Shown in pieces: positions 16,088 to 24,980 of a stretch of DNA of 64,000 nt (the first letter of the stretch is position 1; each line of letters begins with the position of its first letter). The notes under the pieces are model-generated. The model saw only the letters and a list, made by a program, of their open reading frames with translations. It made no database searches and had not been told where the DNA came from. The position numbers and the translations under genes were made by a program. Source of the DNA: Chlamydomonas sphaeroides (Eukaryota > Chlorophyta > Chlorophyceae > Chlamydomonadales > Chlamydomonadaceae); contig BDDC01000031.1 of assembly GCA_001662425.1 (NCBI GenBank), positions 99,114 through 163,113 on the forward strand, given 5' to 3'.

Positions 16088-17974
16088 TCAAATGACTTCA
16101 TTATCATACAACAAGTACCAGACGCGCAGCCGGCTTGTCCTGCCGTTTCGGTGTGCTCGCCCTATGACCTGCCGCTCCACCTCTGTGTCAAACTTGTGCA
16201 ACATGATGATGTCGGTTGTTGCTTCTAGATTAATGCCACACCCGTAGTTACTGGGGTTCACTAGGAGGACATCCAAGAAAGCGGATGTCGGAGTCGGAGT
16301 CGGAGTCGGACGGACATTGTTGTACGCCTTTATCACCGCCGCGATCTGGCGATGGTTACCGCGCATGAATGAGTAGCGCAGCTCTAGGATATCGAGCACA
16401 CTGCTCAACTGCACGAGGCCACGTTCAGATGTTGAAAAGATCAAGAATTTATCGCCGGGCTGCCGTGTGCGCAGGATGACCTCCAGGTTAGCGGCCTTGG
16501 AGTTTTGGTCAGAAAGCTGCAACGTCCGCGACGCCCCATGTTCACATGCCCCCCCTAAAGGAAGATCTACGGATGAGACCACCAGCAGGTTGGTGACGTG
16601 CAGGGGAGACTTGCACATCGGGCAGGAGGCAGCGTGCGAAGTGATCCAGGTGATGATGCAGCGCAGGCAGTACGCGTTGCTGCAGCACGGCGCCACGCTT
16701 TTGGCCACAATGTCGTCGTAGCAGATGCAGCACGTGGTACTACTGTTGACGCGCACGCGGATCGCTTCGATCTTTGCCTGAAGCTCATGCTGCCGCCCTG
16801 CATCCTCGGCGTCAAGCGACCCGAGGAGTCGCGCGTACTTGTCGATCAGCAGAGCCACGATGCTGTCCTCGTTGCCCTTGTTCATGCGGTTGATGCATTG
16901 GATGGCCAAGTCAACGTTGCCGGCATTCAGGTGCCGTATGATGAGCTGGTCCGCGAGACCGTGCAGGATGTTGATGGCTCGCGGGGTCTGGCAGCGCACG
17001 ACATGGCATTCCATCGGCGAGAGCCCCATGCTGCTCTCCACGAACGCGTCCTTGTTCTTGACCACCACCGCGCGCAGCATCGGCGCGGGCATGGAATACG
17101 AGAGCTGCAGGAACAGCGTCTTGACGTATCCCATGCTGCGGATGCCCGTCGCGCTCCAGATGTGCCGGTTGACACGCGAGTTCCAGTTGCCGTATCCCCG
17201 TGGATTGATCAGGTTGGCATAGGATGCTGTAATAAACCATGTGAACGCCGTTTCGGGTTTCACGCACCCGGGCAGGTTCATGTTGTCGACCTCGTCAAAA
17301 AAGACGCGATTGAACTTGATGTTCCTAGAATTTGTGCACGTCACCAGGCGGTTGTAGTAGGTGCTCGTGCACAGGATGATGTCCAGCGCGTCCACGGCGT
17401 CCACAACGTTCGCCATGATGGAGCGCAGCGTCTTGAGCGAGCGCACCGTGATCGTCCGGAGATGCGGACAGAATCGGGCTATGTACGTCTCCCATTGGAT
17501 CACGAGGTTGTGCGGTATGACGATGAGGTTCGCGTTGGTGTGCACCGTCGGGTCGTGCATTGAGATGTGTACATGGTTCATTCCGTAGGTGTTCATGATC
17601 GGCATGTTCGACGTGACCTTGCCAGAGCATGCGAGTGCCAGCGCGACAAACGACTTTCCGGCGCCGGCGCGATCTCCGATAATACCGAGCCGCGTAGAGA
17701 ACACGTCGCCCGGGCCGACCCGTGGGTCGAGCTGCTGCCGCAGCGTGGGAAAGTGCGCGTCCAGCGAGAGCGGCTGGCGCTCATAGAGCAGGCATCGATG
17801 CAGCAGGGTCAGCTGGTGGCGCTTTAAGACAAATAGGGACCCTGGCGGCTGGGGGGCACGCTCGTTTCCTTCTCCGAGTTCTTCGACGAGTTGCGACATA
17901 ATCACGTGTTGTCCTCCTAAGAAGAGAGGGCTTCTTCTTCTTACTTCATTTCGAGAAAGTTTCATTGCATGCAA
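16088..17974 (-). CDS. SNF2-like superfamily 2 helicase with inserted RING finger
   Basis: A 628-residue SF2 ATPase. Walker A is GDRAGAGKSF (about residue 100), the DExx box is FFDEVDNM, and motifs V-VI are GCGINLEATTDIIML and QVIGRAHRNGR near the C-terminus. Between the two RecA lobes is a RING-type finger beginning at C415 (CCICYDDI...C...C...CPMC), as in the Rad5/Rad16 class of SNF2 proteins. Rad5-like proteins couple DNA translocation with E3 ubiquitin ligase activity. Relatives in giant viruses are usually listed as SNF2 or D6/D11-like helicases. A second start at M26 (17899) is possible. With the first ATG it sits 4 bases from the stop of the upstream primase gene, which suggests cotranscription. 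Confidence 0.87.
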   Translation of the reverse strand: MHAMKLSRNEVRRRSPLFLGGQHVIMSQLVEELGEGNERAPQPPGSLFVLKRHQLTLLHRCLLYERQPLSLDAHFPTLRQQLDPRVGPGDVFSTRLGIIGDRAGAGKSFVALALACSGKVTSNMPIMNTYGMNHVHISMHDPTVHTNANLIVIPHNLVIQWETYIARFCPHLRTITVRSLKTLRSIMANVVDAVDALDIILCTSTYYNRLVTCTNSRNIKFNRVFFDEVDNMNLPGCVKPETAFTWFITASYANLINPRGYGNWNSRVNRHIWSATGIRSMGYVKTLFLQLSYSMPAPMLRAVVVKNKDAFVESSMGLSPMECHVVRCQTPRAINILHGLADQLIIRHLNAGNVDLAIQCINRMNKGNEDSIVALLIDKYARLLGSLDAEDAGRQHELQAKIEAIRVRVNSSTTCCICYDDIVAKSVAPCCSNAYCLRCIITWITSHAASCPMCKSPLHVTNLLVVSSVDLPLGGACEHGASRTLQLSDQNSKAANLEVILRTRQPGDKFLIFSTSERGLVQLSSVLDILELRYSFMRGNHRQIAAVIKAYNNVRPTPTPTPTSAFLDVLLVNPSNYGCGINLEATTDIIMLHKFDTEVERQVIGRAHRNGRTSRLRVWYLLYDNEVI

Positions 17975-17978
17975 CCCC

Positions 17979-20207
17979 TCAAATACCTAGCAACGGCATG
18001 AGCCGCATGGCCACATCGTGATCTGTGAGAAACGGAAGGTACACCGGCACCTGCTCGCGCGCCCAGGAACCCACATCGTAGAACTCGCGCCACCGCTGAC
18101 GCCGCGGTCGCATGTTGCTCTGGTACACTGCCCGCGGCCACTCTGTAGCGCTCACATTCAGCGCGTTGCCGTCGCTCACTCGCTTGCAATACTCGCGGTA
18201 CTTGGAGAACCCCAAGAGACTCCGTGCACTGTCAAGCAGAGCCGTCCACGCCTGCCGCATGTACCTTGCAACGAACATGATGCCGCCGCCCCCGGTCTGC
18301 CTGCGACCCGTCTCGTAATCGCTCGACGGGTCGCCCGCGCACGCGTAGCGCAGCAAGCGGGGGGTGATGTCTCGCACGGTCACCATGTTATCGTACAGAC
18401 TCATCTGTGCCTCGATCAATAGCAGCTTGCCCAGGCCGTCCGGACGGGGCCTTTGGTCTGTGAAGTCGTAGAGACTCGGTAGCACGTATTTCCGACAGAG
18501 ACAGGGTATGTACTGGTCGAAGCCCTTCATAGCGTACTTGAAGGTGCGGAGGACGCTGGCCGCACCCCAGCCATCAATGTCCACGATGTTGACGGACAGC
18601 GCCACCGCGTAGAACCAGCACGGCAGCGCCACGGCAATAAGGTCGTTGACACTGTCGTGATTCCTCTGGGACATGACGGCCACTCTGCACGGCTGGTTGT
18701 CAAACGTCAGCAGGATGTGCGTCACGTCATCGTACAAACGCAGGATAACCTGCACCACTCGTTTGCGCTTCTTCTTGTTTTCGCTGTCCTCTTCGTCGTG
18801 GTCTTCGTCTACCAGGAACGATACGGCGTGTTGGGTCTGAACCAGGTACTCGACGCCCGGGAATGTCGCAATGTAGTCGAGGATCTCTCGCGCGCGTTCG
18901 ACACCGCACGACACCACGTACATGTCAATGTCGGACGGCGCGCCGACGCCGTGAACAGTTGCGTAGAGCGCCGCGCCGCCGGCGACTACGAGGTTGTCCT
19001 GGAAACGGGAGAGCCAGTCGCGCACAAAGGCAGGGAGGTCCACCTCTTCACGAAGCGCCTTGGGTGGTGGCGGCGCCAGCTGCGGGAAGAGCCATTGGTC
19101 GTCGCGGGTCTTCGCCCCTTCGCAGGTGCTCATCACGGTTGCAAAGTTGTCCAACGTCACCCGGAGACACTGATCAGCCGCATTATTTCCTGCGCGTCGC
19201 CCGTCGAGGGCAATCCGCATGGCGTGCATGGAGACCCCAAAGCCTGGAAATGTCTGTTCAATGTCCATATATCGCAGCACAGGACCCAGGGGGCGAAAGG
19301 CTCGCAGATAGGCCGCCGGCACTCCTAGGAAGTCGGCGAGTTCCAGAATGTTATACACGACGGACACTTCCGGGAAGTGTCTCGTGACGCCGTGCGTTGC
19401 CGCGTAGACGAGTTCCTCAAATGTTTCCAGATCCGACAGCGGGACCGCGATGCAGATCTTCAGAGGCAGATCCTCAAAGGCGTTCATGAGGAACGGCTCA
19501 AAGTAGTGCATCTTTGAGATGATGCGCAGTGTCACCTCATCCGCGACGTCAAAGTTCTCTTTGTCGTCTTTGAACGTCACACACACGCCACGGGCGAGCA
19601 TGTGTAGCATTTGCTCGTTCGTGATGTAACAATCGCCCGGCTCCACCACTGCAGCCGGCCCCAAGAGCCTGGGCCGGGCCACGGTCATGAGCAATCTGTC
19701 TGGGATGACAGGGATCGGCGTCGACCACAGCGGTCGGATCCATGACTTGTCGGAACTGGGTGCCACGACGACAAACCCCGAGGTGCCCGTAGCGCACTGG
19801 GATTTGAAGTCGACCCCTTTCTCGCGCTGCGCGGGCCCGTCAAAGTAGCCGTCGACGTCGGCGCGCTCGGACCGAATAAAGTAGTAGTGTCGGCCGTTGC
19901 GCGTGGCCGCGGTCGGGACGATGGTCAGCTCCGGGAACTCGACTTCCAGGGCGTCGGCGCGCGCGACACTGTCAACGTCCACGACGCAGATGTCATGCAG
20001 CAGGACCCCGACGTCCATCCGTGCAAGAAAAGCACCGGTCTTGCCCACAGCGTTTTCCAGGTTGCCCCACGACCATTGGCCGTTGGAGTGGGCAAACTTG
20101 GGGTGCTTTTTACCCTTGTCGCATAGGGTCAGCACGTCCCGATGATAGTACGTCCGCAGAAAGTTGTGCAACTCCACGAACGTCGAGTACGCTGTGTCAC
20201 TCGCCAT
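17979..20207 (-). CDS. PrimPol-type primase fused to BTB-like and nucleotidyltransferase-like domains
   Basis: 742 aa. Residues about 10-165 match the archaeo-eukaryotic primase/PrimPol fold: VVDVDS with D77 and D79, GRHYYF (105-110) and GVDFKS (131-136) correspond to the three catalytic motifs. Residues about 215-300 resemble a BTB/POZ domain (YFEPFLMNAFED...VVYNILELADFLGVP). Residues about 400-540 contain GGAALYATVHG and SDIDMYV, the GG...DxD signature of polymerase-beta-like nucleotidyltransferases. No superfamily 3 helicase domain follows, unlike D5-type proteins. A role in priming or repair is likely for the first domain; the others are inferred from short motifs. It lies in a minus-strand block with helicases. 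Confidence 0.7.
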   Translation of the reverse strand: MASDTAYSTFVELHNFLRTYYHRDVLTLCDKGKKHPKFAHSNGQWSWGNLENAVGKTGAFLARMDVGVLLHDICVVDVDSVARADALEVEFPELTIVPTAATRNGRHYYFIRSERADVDGYFDGPAQREKGVDFKSQCATGTSGFVVVAPSSDKSWIRPLWSTPIPVIPDRLLMTVARPRLLGPAAVVEPGDCYITNEQMLHMLARGVCVTFKDDKENFDVADEVTLRIISKMHYFEPFLMNAFEDLPLKICIAVPLSDLETFEELVYAATHGVTRHFPEVSVVYNILELADFLGVPAAYLRAFRPLGPVLRYMDIEQTFPGFGVSMHAMRIALDGRRAGNNAADQCLRVTLDNFATVMSTCEGAKTRDDQWLFPQLAPPPPKALREEVDLPAFVRDWLSRFQDNLVVAGGAALYATVHGVGAPSDIDMYVVSCGVERAREILDYIATFPGVEYLVQTQHAVSFLVDEDHDEEDSENKKKRKRVVQVILRLYDDVTHILLTFDNQPCRVAVMSQRNHDSVNDLIAVALPCWFYAVALSVNIVDIDGWGAASVLRTFKYAMKGFDQYIPCLCRKYVLPSLYDFTDQRPRPDGLGKLLLIEAQMSLYDNMVTVRDITPRLLRYACAGDPSSDYETGRRQTGGGGIMFVARYMRQAWTALLDSARSLLGFSKYREYCKRVSDGNALNVSATEWPRAVYQSNMRPRRQRWREFYDVGSWAREQVPVYLPFLTDHDVAMRLMPLLGI

Positions 20208-20277
20208 CCTCCATGTGCCATCCTAGTATCCCCAACGGCCCGGGCACGCTGCTTATGTTGAAATACAAACTGAACAA

Positions 20278-22572
20278 CTATATGCTGATGCCGTCCCGAT
20301 ACTCGAACGAAGTGACGATGGTCCCGCTCATGCTGCCGTTGACGTCTAGGATCTGCTCGATGACGCCTGATGAAAACCTTTGCGGCGCTCCAGGCGGGAG
20401 CGTCGCCTTGATCTGCATACGGGCGAGGGGTTCACTGGTGAACGTCAACGCGTAACTCGCGGGCGCTTCCTGCCGTGCAAAGTGATACAACCGTGCCATG
20501 AACACGACCTTCAAGATCCCTGTCAACTCGGGCGGGTACGCCTCTTTGGATAGATCGAGCGCCTTGAGAGCGTCGCGCCAGGTACGTACCGAGAGGTCCT
20601 CGAGGACCTCCGCCTTGCGTAGAATGCTGTTCTCCACGAGCTCCCACGTGGCCTTGCTGCGTGCGTCATTGACCTTGTCAACGACCTTTGTCCAGAAATC
20701 CAGCGACATGTCGGTTGCTTTGACAAATGCGTCTGCCGCTGTGGTGCCGTGCGTCTGTGCAGCAGCCATGGCGTACACGCGTAGAAGCGATGCATGCTCG
20801 CTGAAATGGCCGGCCGACCCAGACACCAGCAGCGCAGGTGCGACTTTTGCCGGTGCGAGTTTTGGTTGTTGCTGCTTGGATACAGGATAGAGCGTAGACG
20901 TATCCTGTGACAGGGACTCGACAATGCAGGCGAGGGCAAACGCGTCGTCCGCGACGTCGTTCAGTGCACCAAGCGCGTACACGAGCGCCGACCACGGGGA
21001 GAGCTTGGCACCAGTCACGATCGAGTAGAGCAGGGTTCCGAAGGGCGTCAGCGCACCGTTGAATGCCGCGGATATGTCAGAGAGTTCATAGAACGTCAGG
21101 GAACGGAGCGGCCACTTGACGTCGTAGTAGTGAAGTGCGCCTTCCGGCTTGCTGGCAGTGCGCACGTCGATGATGCGATAAAAGTGCATGAACGCTAGTG
21201 CACTGGACACCTGCTCGATCGTTGGGGGTGTGAGAAGCTCCTGGCACGCGGCAACCACACCCTTGACATCGTTCCTGGTCAGCATCGCTAGTAACTCCTG
21301 CGTGATGTCCATGCTGAGGATGCTGGGGTCTGGGTAATCGGGCAGCGACTTGCGCATCGCCTCGGTGTACAGATGAAAGACTTTGCCCGGACCCTGGCGC
21401 CCGACGCGCCCCTCGCGTTGTTTGATCTGTGCTTGCGTTGTGAATTGTCGCGAAATGACCTGGCAGCGGCGGGCTCCATCCCATTGACTCTTGAGCTCGA
21501 GGCCCGAGTCTATGACATAGCCCAACCCCGGAAAGGTGAACGACGACGCTGCAATGTTGGTCGCAAATATGACCTTTCGGAGGTACGGGTCTGGTGGGGG
21601 CGTAAGTGCTGCAGATTTGGTATCGTGACTCGCCTTGCTGTACAGCTCGGTGCACAACGTCGCAGCGCACGAGCCGCCGGCAGCGCACGACGAGCGAAAC
21701 TTCACGCACCCTTGCACGGCGTCCTGGGACGTTGGAACAAAGAACAATATGTCGCCGCTACTGTTCGTCCCGCCGTCCTGGTGGGAAATGTCGGTCACAT
21801 ACTGCAGACCCAGGGGTATGTAGTCCGACACGTGCCCCGTCTCGTACGCATGGTCGACCTTATGCCCCTGGGTTCCTGTGGCATGGATGACGTTGACTAG
21901 GATGTTGTGAGCCGCAAAGTAGTTTGTAAAGAGGCTCGCGTCAATGGTTGCACTCATTATGACGAGGCGAAACTCAGGACGGTTCTTGAGGATGTTGATC
22001 GACATGTGCAGTAGGAAATCAACTGGGGGCGGGCGTTCGTGTGCCTCATCAATGATGACGCACGCATAGCTGCTGAGCAACGGGTCTGCGCGCGCCTGTG
22101 CGAGTAACAAGCCATCCGTTAGGTACAAGAGCCGCGTGTTCTTGGACCTCGACGACGATGGTGCGCCGCGAAACTGATACCCGACTTCCCGACCCAGCTC
22201 AACGTCCATACATGCCGCAGCATACTCGGCATTCGCCAGCGTCGTGGATGACTTTGGATTCGTCACTGCCACTTTGTTCTTGGTCTCATTGTTCACACCA
22301 TCAACAATATTAGACTGTAACGACACGACCCGCGCCGCGACCTTCGGAACGATCACCGTCTTCCCACTGCCGGTCCCCGAAATAATCAGCGTCACCGGCG
22401 TTGACCGCAACGACATCACGAGCTCCCGCAGGACCTGGCGGTCCGCATACATGGGGAGCGCAGACCACTTCGCAGCAAGCTCTCGGTACGCCGGCGTCAA
22501 TGGCCGCTTGGTAAGAAAATTGCCCTCGACACCCTTCGCATCCAGGTAATCATAATCGTCACCCATCGTCAT
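20278..22572 (-). CDS. DEAH-box helicase (HrpA/Prp-like)
   Basis: 764 aa. Motif I is SGTGSGKT (K71), motif II is IIDEAHERPP (about 175), motif III is IMSATID, motif IV region FFVPTSQDA, motif V VIFATNIAASSFTFPG, and motif VI QREGRVGRQGPG. The DEAH box, the TNIAASSxT motif and the YVIDSG segment are typical of DEAH RNA helicases of the HrpA/Prp2/Prp22 class. The C-terminal 250 residues correspond to the winged-helix/ratchet and OB-like region. In this virus it may remodel viral RNA or DNA; substrate is not determined. It begins 11 bases downstream of the TBP-like gene's stop, on the same strand. Confidence 0.9.
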   Translation of the reverse strand: MTMGDDYDYLDAKGVEGNFLTKRPLTPAYRELAAKWSALPMYADRQVLRELVMSLRSTPVTLIISGTGSGKTVIVPKVAARVVSLQSNIVDGVNNETKNKVAVTNPKSSTTLANAEYAAACMDVELGREVGYQFRGAPSSSRSKNTRLLYLTDGLLLAQARADPLLSSYACVIIDEAHERPPPVDFLLHMSINILKNRPEFRLVIMSATIDASLFTNYFAAHNILVNVIHATGTQGHKVDHAYETGHVSDYIPLGLQYVTDISHQDGGTNSSGDILFFVPTSQDAVQGCVKFRSSCAAGGSCAATLCTELYSKASHDTKSAALTPPPDPYLRKVIFATNIAASSFTFPGLGYVIDSGLELKSQWDGARRCQVISRQFTTQAQIKQREGRVGRQGPGKVFHLYTEAMRKSLPDYPDPSILSMDITQELLAMLTRNDVKGVVAACQELLTPPTIEQVSSALAFMHFYRIIDVRTASKPEGALHYYDVKWPLRSLTFYELSDISAAFNGALTPFGTLLYSIVTGAKLSPWSALVYALGALNDVADDAFALACIVESLSQDTSTLYPVSKQQQPKLAPAKVAPALLVSGSAGHFSEHASLLRVYAMAAAQTHGTTAADAFVKATDMSLDFWTKVVDKVNDARSKATWELVENSILRKAEVLEDLSVRTWRDALKALDLSKEAYPPELTGILKVVFMARLYHFARQEAPASYALTFTSEPLARMQIKATLPPGAPQRFSSGVIEQILDVNGSMSGTIVTSFEYRDGISI

Positions 22573-22583
22573 CGATCTATAAT

Positions 22584-24023
22584 CTATGCGGACCTTTTCA
22601 TAGTCAGCTTGTTCTTGTTCTTTTTCTTGTTCTTTTGCGGCTCCTCTGCCACCGCCAGACTGCGCTGGCGCCGCTTCTGCTTCTTCATCGAGCGCTTTGA
22701 CTTCTCTCCGACGTGCCGCTCGGGTTCCTCCTGCACCACATACTCCATTACTATCTGTTCCTCCTCGACCCCGACCTTGCCCTCCTCGACCGCGATCTTG
22801 CCCTCCTCGCCCCGGACCTTGCCCTCCTCGCCCCCGACCTTGCCCTCCTCGCCCTCCTCGTCGACATCCTCCTCGTCCTCGTCGTTCATGATGGCGTCGA
22901 GCTGCTTCTCCATGTCGCTCACCATGTCCGTCGGGTCGGCGTCTCCGAGGTCTTTTACATCGCCGGCGTCTCCGAGGTCTCCGAGGTCGCCGAGATCTCC
23001 GAGGTCGCCGAGGTCACTGAGATCTCCGAGGTCGCTGAGATCGAGGTCGCCCAGGTCGATGTCGAGAGCGTCATTATCGTCCATGTCGTCAAACTTCTTG
23101 GCCACAGCTGCCGCAACTCGGTCAGTGACCTTGTCCGTGCCATTCTTAACGGATAGTGCCGGCAGGCGAACGCCGACGGTCGGCAGGCTCGTGGACGTGA
23201 GCACGTGCATGACCTTCTCCATCGTCTCCGCGATCTCTTTACCGTTCTTGGTGCCCGTCATGATGACCTTGCCGCTCTCAAAAAAAATGACCGTCGAGCC
23301 ATTGACATTGGCGTAAGGAAATTTGTTCTTGTTGGTCGGCTTCCGCGCTTTGCCCTTCCGCAGGTAGGGGATGCGCAGCTGGACGCCCTGGGGTGTGATA
23401 CCGGCGAGCAGCGACTTTGCCGTCAAGAGGTTGCAGAGCTTGACCTTGCTGAGGCGCCAGTCGAGGTTGAAGTCCAGGTTGATCATCTGAATCTCAAAGT
23501 CGTGGGCCTCGACATACGCCTGCAGGTTGAAGCTGGTCCTAATGAACATGCACGTGATGTACATGACGTACACGATCTCCGACGCGTCAATGACGCCGGT
23601 GATGTGCAGCACACCGGTCTTGAAGATCTTGACAGCCACCGTGTTGCGGTACCCGGGAAACTTCAGGGACACCGCGTTGTTGAACTTGGATTTGGTCAAG
23701 GTCACCTCTTCGTCGTCCGCAGGTGCAATGTACTCCGCGATGAACTTGCGCACCGCATTTGTCTTAAACTGGGACACCAGCGAATCCAGTTCAACGGACG
23801 CGATGCTCGTCGAACCAATGGCGGATACCGTAGAGATCCGAACGTTCTGCCGCAAGTGTCCGTCGCAGGCCGTGGCGACCTGGTCAAGTGCGACCTTGAT
23901 TTCACGATCAAACTGAGTCTGCTTGGCATAGATGTTCTCGTGGTTGACGATCGTGTACTCGTCCTTGTTGCGGACTTTGGCAGGGATGATCACCTTCACA
24001 ACAACTCGGGGGGCGATGCTCAT
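22584..24023 (-). CDS. TATA-binding-protein-like transcription factor with long charged tail
   Basis: 479 aa. The first 300 residues show two imperfect TBP-type repeats: one containing FPGYRNTVAVKIFKTGVLHITGV, the other STVIFFESGKVIMTGTKNG, which match the strand pattern FxSGKxxxTG of TBP. The remaining 180 residues are unusual: runs of LSDLGDLGDLG, acidic EEGKVGGEEGKV repeats, and a terminal basic segment (KSKRSMKKQKRRQR, KKNKKKNKNK). TBP-like proteins in giant viruses are thought to recruit RNA polymerase to viral promoters. The presence of TATA-like boxes upstream of many genes here agrees with that. The start is the first ATG; 218 bases separate it from the divergent intron-containing gene. 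Confidence 0.82.
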   Translation of the reverse strand: MSIAPRVVVKVIIPAKVRNKDEYTIVNHENIYAKQTQFDREIKVALDQVATACDGHLRQNVRISTVSAIGSTSIASVELDSLVSQFKTNAVRKFIAEYIAPADDEEVTLTKSKFNNAVSLKFPGYRNTVAVKIFKTGVLHITGVIDASEIVYVMYITCMFIRTSFNLQAYVEAHDFEIQMINLDFNLDWRLSKVKLCNLLTAKSLLAGITPQGVQLRIPYLRKGKARKPTNKNKFPYANVNGSTVIFFESGKVIMTGTKNGKEIAETMEKVMHVLTSTSLPTVGVRLPALSVKNGTDKVTDRVAAAVAKKFDDMDDNDALDIDLGDLDLSDLGDLSDLGDLGDLGDLGDLGDAGDVKDLGDADPTDMVSDMEKQLDAIMNDEDEEDVDEEGEEGKVGGEEGKVRGEEGKIAVEEGKVGVEEEQIVMEYVVQEEPERHVGEKSKRSMKKQKRRQRSLAVAEEPQKNKKKNKNKLTMKRSA

Positions 24024-24186
24024 CTCGACTCGTCGGTCGCTGACCTCGTCGGTCGCTGACGTCGTCAGTCGCTGACGTCGTCGTCGGTCACTACTAGAAC
24101 ACTCTGCGGAGATGATAGAAGAGATTCATAGATTCCGAATCCGGAATCGAGTACGACATGCCCCTCGCTGGTGAGACATATCGCCT

Positions 24187-24196
24187 TATATTATAC
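24187..24196 (+). promoter_or_regulatory. TATA-like AT-rich element
   Basis: TTATATTATA lies 46 bases upstream of the ATG at 24242, the short first exon of a split gene. It is the only strongly AT-rich element between the divergent TBP-like gene and this gene. Confidence 0.4.
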
Positions 24197-24241
24197 ATCT
24201 TCCTTTTCGCGTAGAGATGTCGGGTAGATTTTATTTTTGGA

Positions 24242-24644
24242 ATGGACGCTGGCAACGTGGAGACCGATGTAAGTGTTTCGAATAAATCATGATCTCACAG
24301 TTACGCAGGTGTATAGACGCATCATTAATTCATTTCTATTGCAGGCTGCGGACCTGGCGGATGCCTTGGCTCAAAAGGTCACGGTGGAGCTACGGCCTCT
24401 GTTACACACGCTACCCGATGACAAACGACAGCACATTGAGGATGAAATGATCCAACGAGCGAGTCAGGAGATCGACAACTTTGCAGCCGCCGAAGCCGCG
24501 ACTGCAGTAGAGGCGTGCTGCCTTCTACAGCGCCTCGTGGCGTTGCCGCCTGGATCGAATGAACGCGCCGCCGTTCGCGCGGAGGCTTTGGAGTTCTTCA
24601 AACGAATGGCTCTCCAGATGGCGAGTGCTAATGTACACCGATGA
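24242..24644 (+). CDS. Split gene: helical protein encoded by two exons (24242-24268, 24345-24644)
   Basis: Exon 1 is only nine codons (MDAGNVETD), followed by GTAAGT at 24269. Exon 2 starts after TTGCAG at 24344 and encodes a helical, Ala/Glu-rich region (ADLADALAQKV..., QHIEDEMIQRASQEID, EALEFFKRMALQMAS). Without splicing, the ATG at 24242 meets an in-frame TGA at 24290, and the long exon 2 frame has no ATG of its own upstream of the conserved-looking part. The junction falls between codons (phase 0). The product is 108 aa, with no family recognised. A TATA-like element lies upstream. Splicing is inferred from sequence and has not been shown by cDNA. Confidence 0.7.
24269..24344 (+). other. 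Predicted spliceosomal intron, 76 nt, phase 0
   Basis: Begins GTAAGTGTTT, a perfect consensus donor, and ends ATTTCTATTGCAG with a T-rich tract before the acceptor AG. It contains an in-frame stop (TGA at 24290). The flanking exons join at a codon boundary. Confidence 0.72.
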
Positions 24645-24980
24645 CGTTTGGCAACTGAACGGACGAATGTTGCAGACCTTCTAGAAAGCCGATAAAAAAA
24701 TAGAGTTTTTCTGCATTGGTCGTACTTGTCGTGGCGCCCCCCCCCCGTCGCTATAAATGTCGGCATTGTTTCGCATTTTTAATTTTTGTTGACAACCACG
24801 ATCTTTTCGGCATTCACTTCGATCTTTCGAGGCTCTACAATCTTTTGTCACTTTGATCTCTTGAGTCTCTGGTCCCAAGACTATCAAGATATAGCGAGGC
24901 ACTACGATCTCTCGAGTCTCTGTTCCCACGATCTTGCCATAACTACAAGACACCAAGATCTCTAAACAAAACACCACAAC
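24645..24980 (+). other. Intergenic leader with short direct repeats
   Basis: 336 bases without a gene, ahead of the second split gene. It contains an eight-C run near 24739, A/T-rich stretches, and an imperfect 26-base direct repeat at 24855 and 24906 (GATCTCTTGAGTCTCT versus GATCTCTCGAGTCTCT as core), plus scattered GATCTT/ACGATCT motifs. This may be a promoter or a 5' untranslated leader; no RNA gene was recognised. Confidence 0.5.

Noticed and set aside
16070..16088. TATATATA as promoter of the SNF2-RING gene
   Set aside because: It lies at the 3' end of that minus-strand gene; at best it serves the next minus-strand gene (15964), about 110 bases away.
16598..17563. Long plus-strand open frame opposite the SNF2-RING helicase
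   Set aside because: It is antisense to strong helicase motifs, its composition is Arg/His/Val rich as expected of a shadow frame, and no domain is seen.
22900..23060. Possible sequencing error in the LGDLGD repeat of the TBP-like gene
   Set aside because: All repeat units keep the frame and the tail stays coding; a genuine low-complexity tail is simpler.
23205..24059. Long plus-strand open frame opposite the TBP-like gene
   Set aside because: Antisense shadow; the minus strand carries recognisable TBP repeats.
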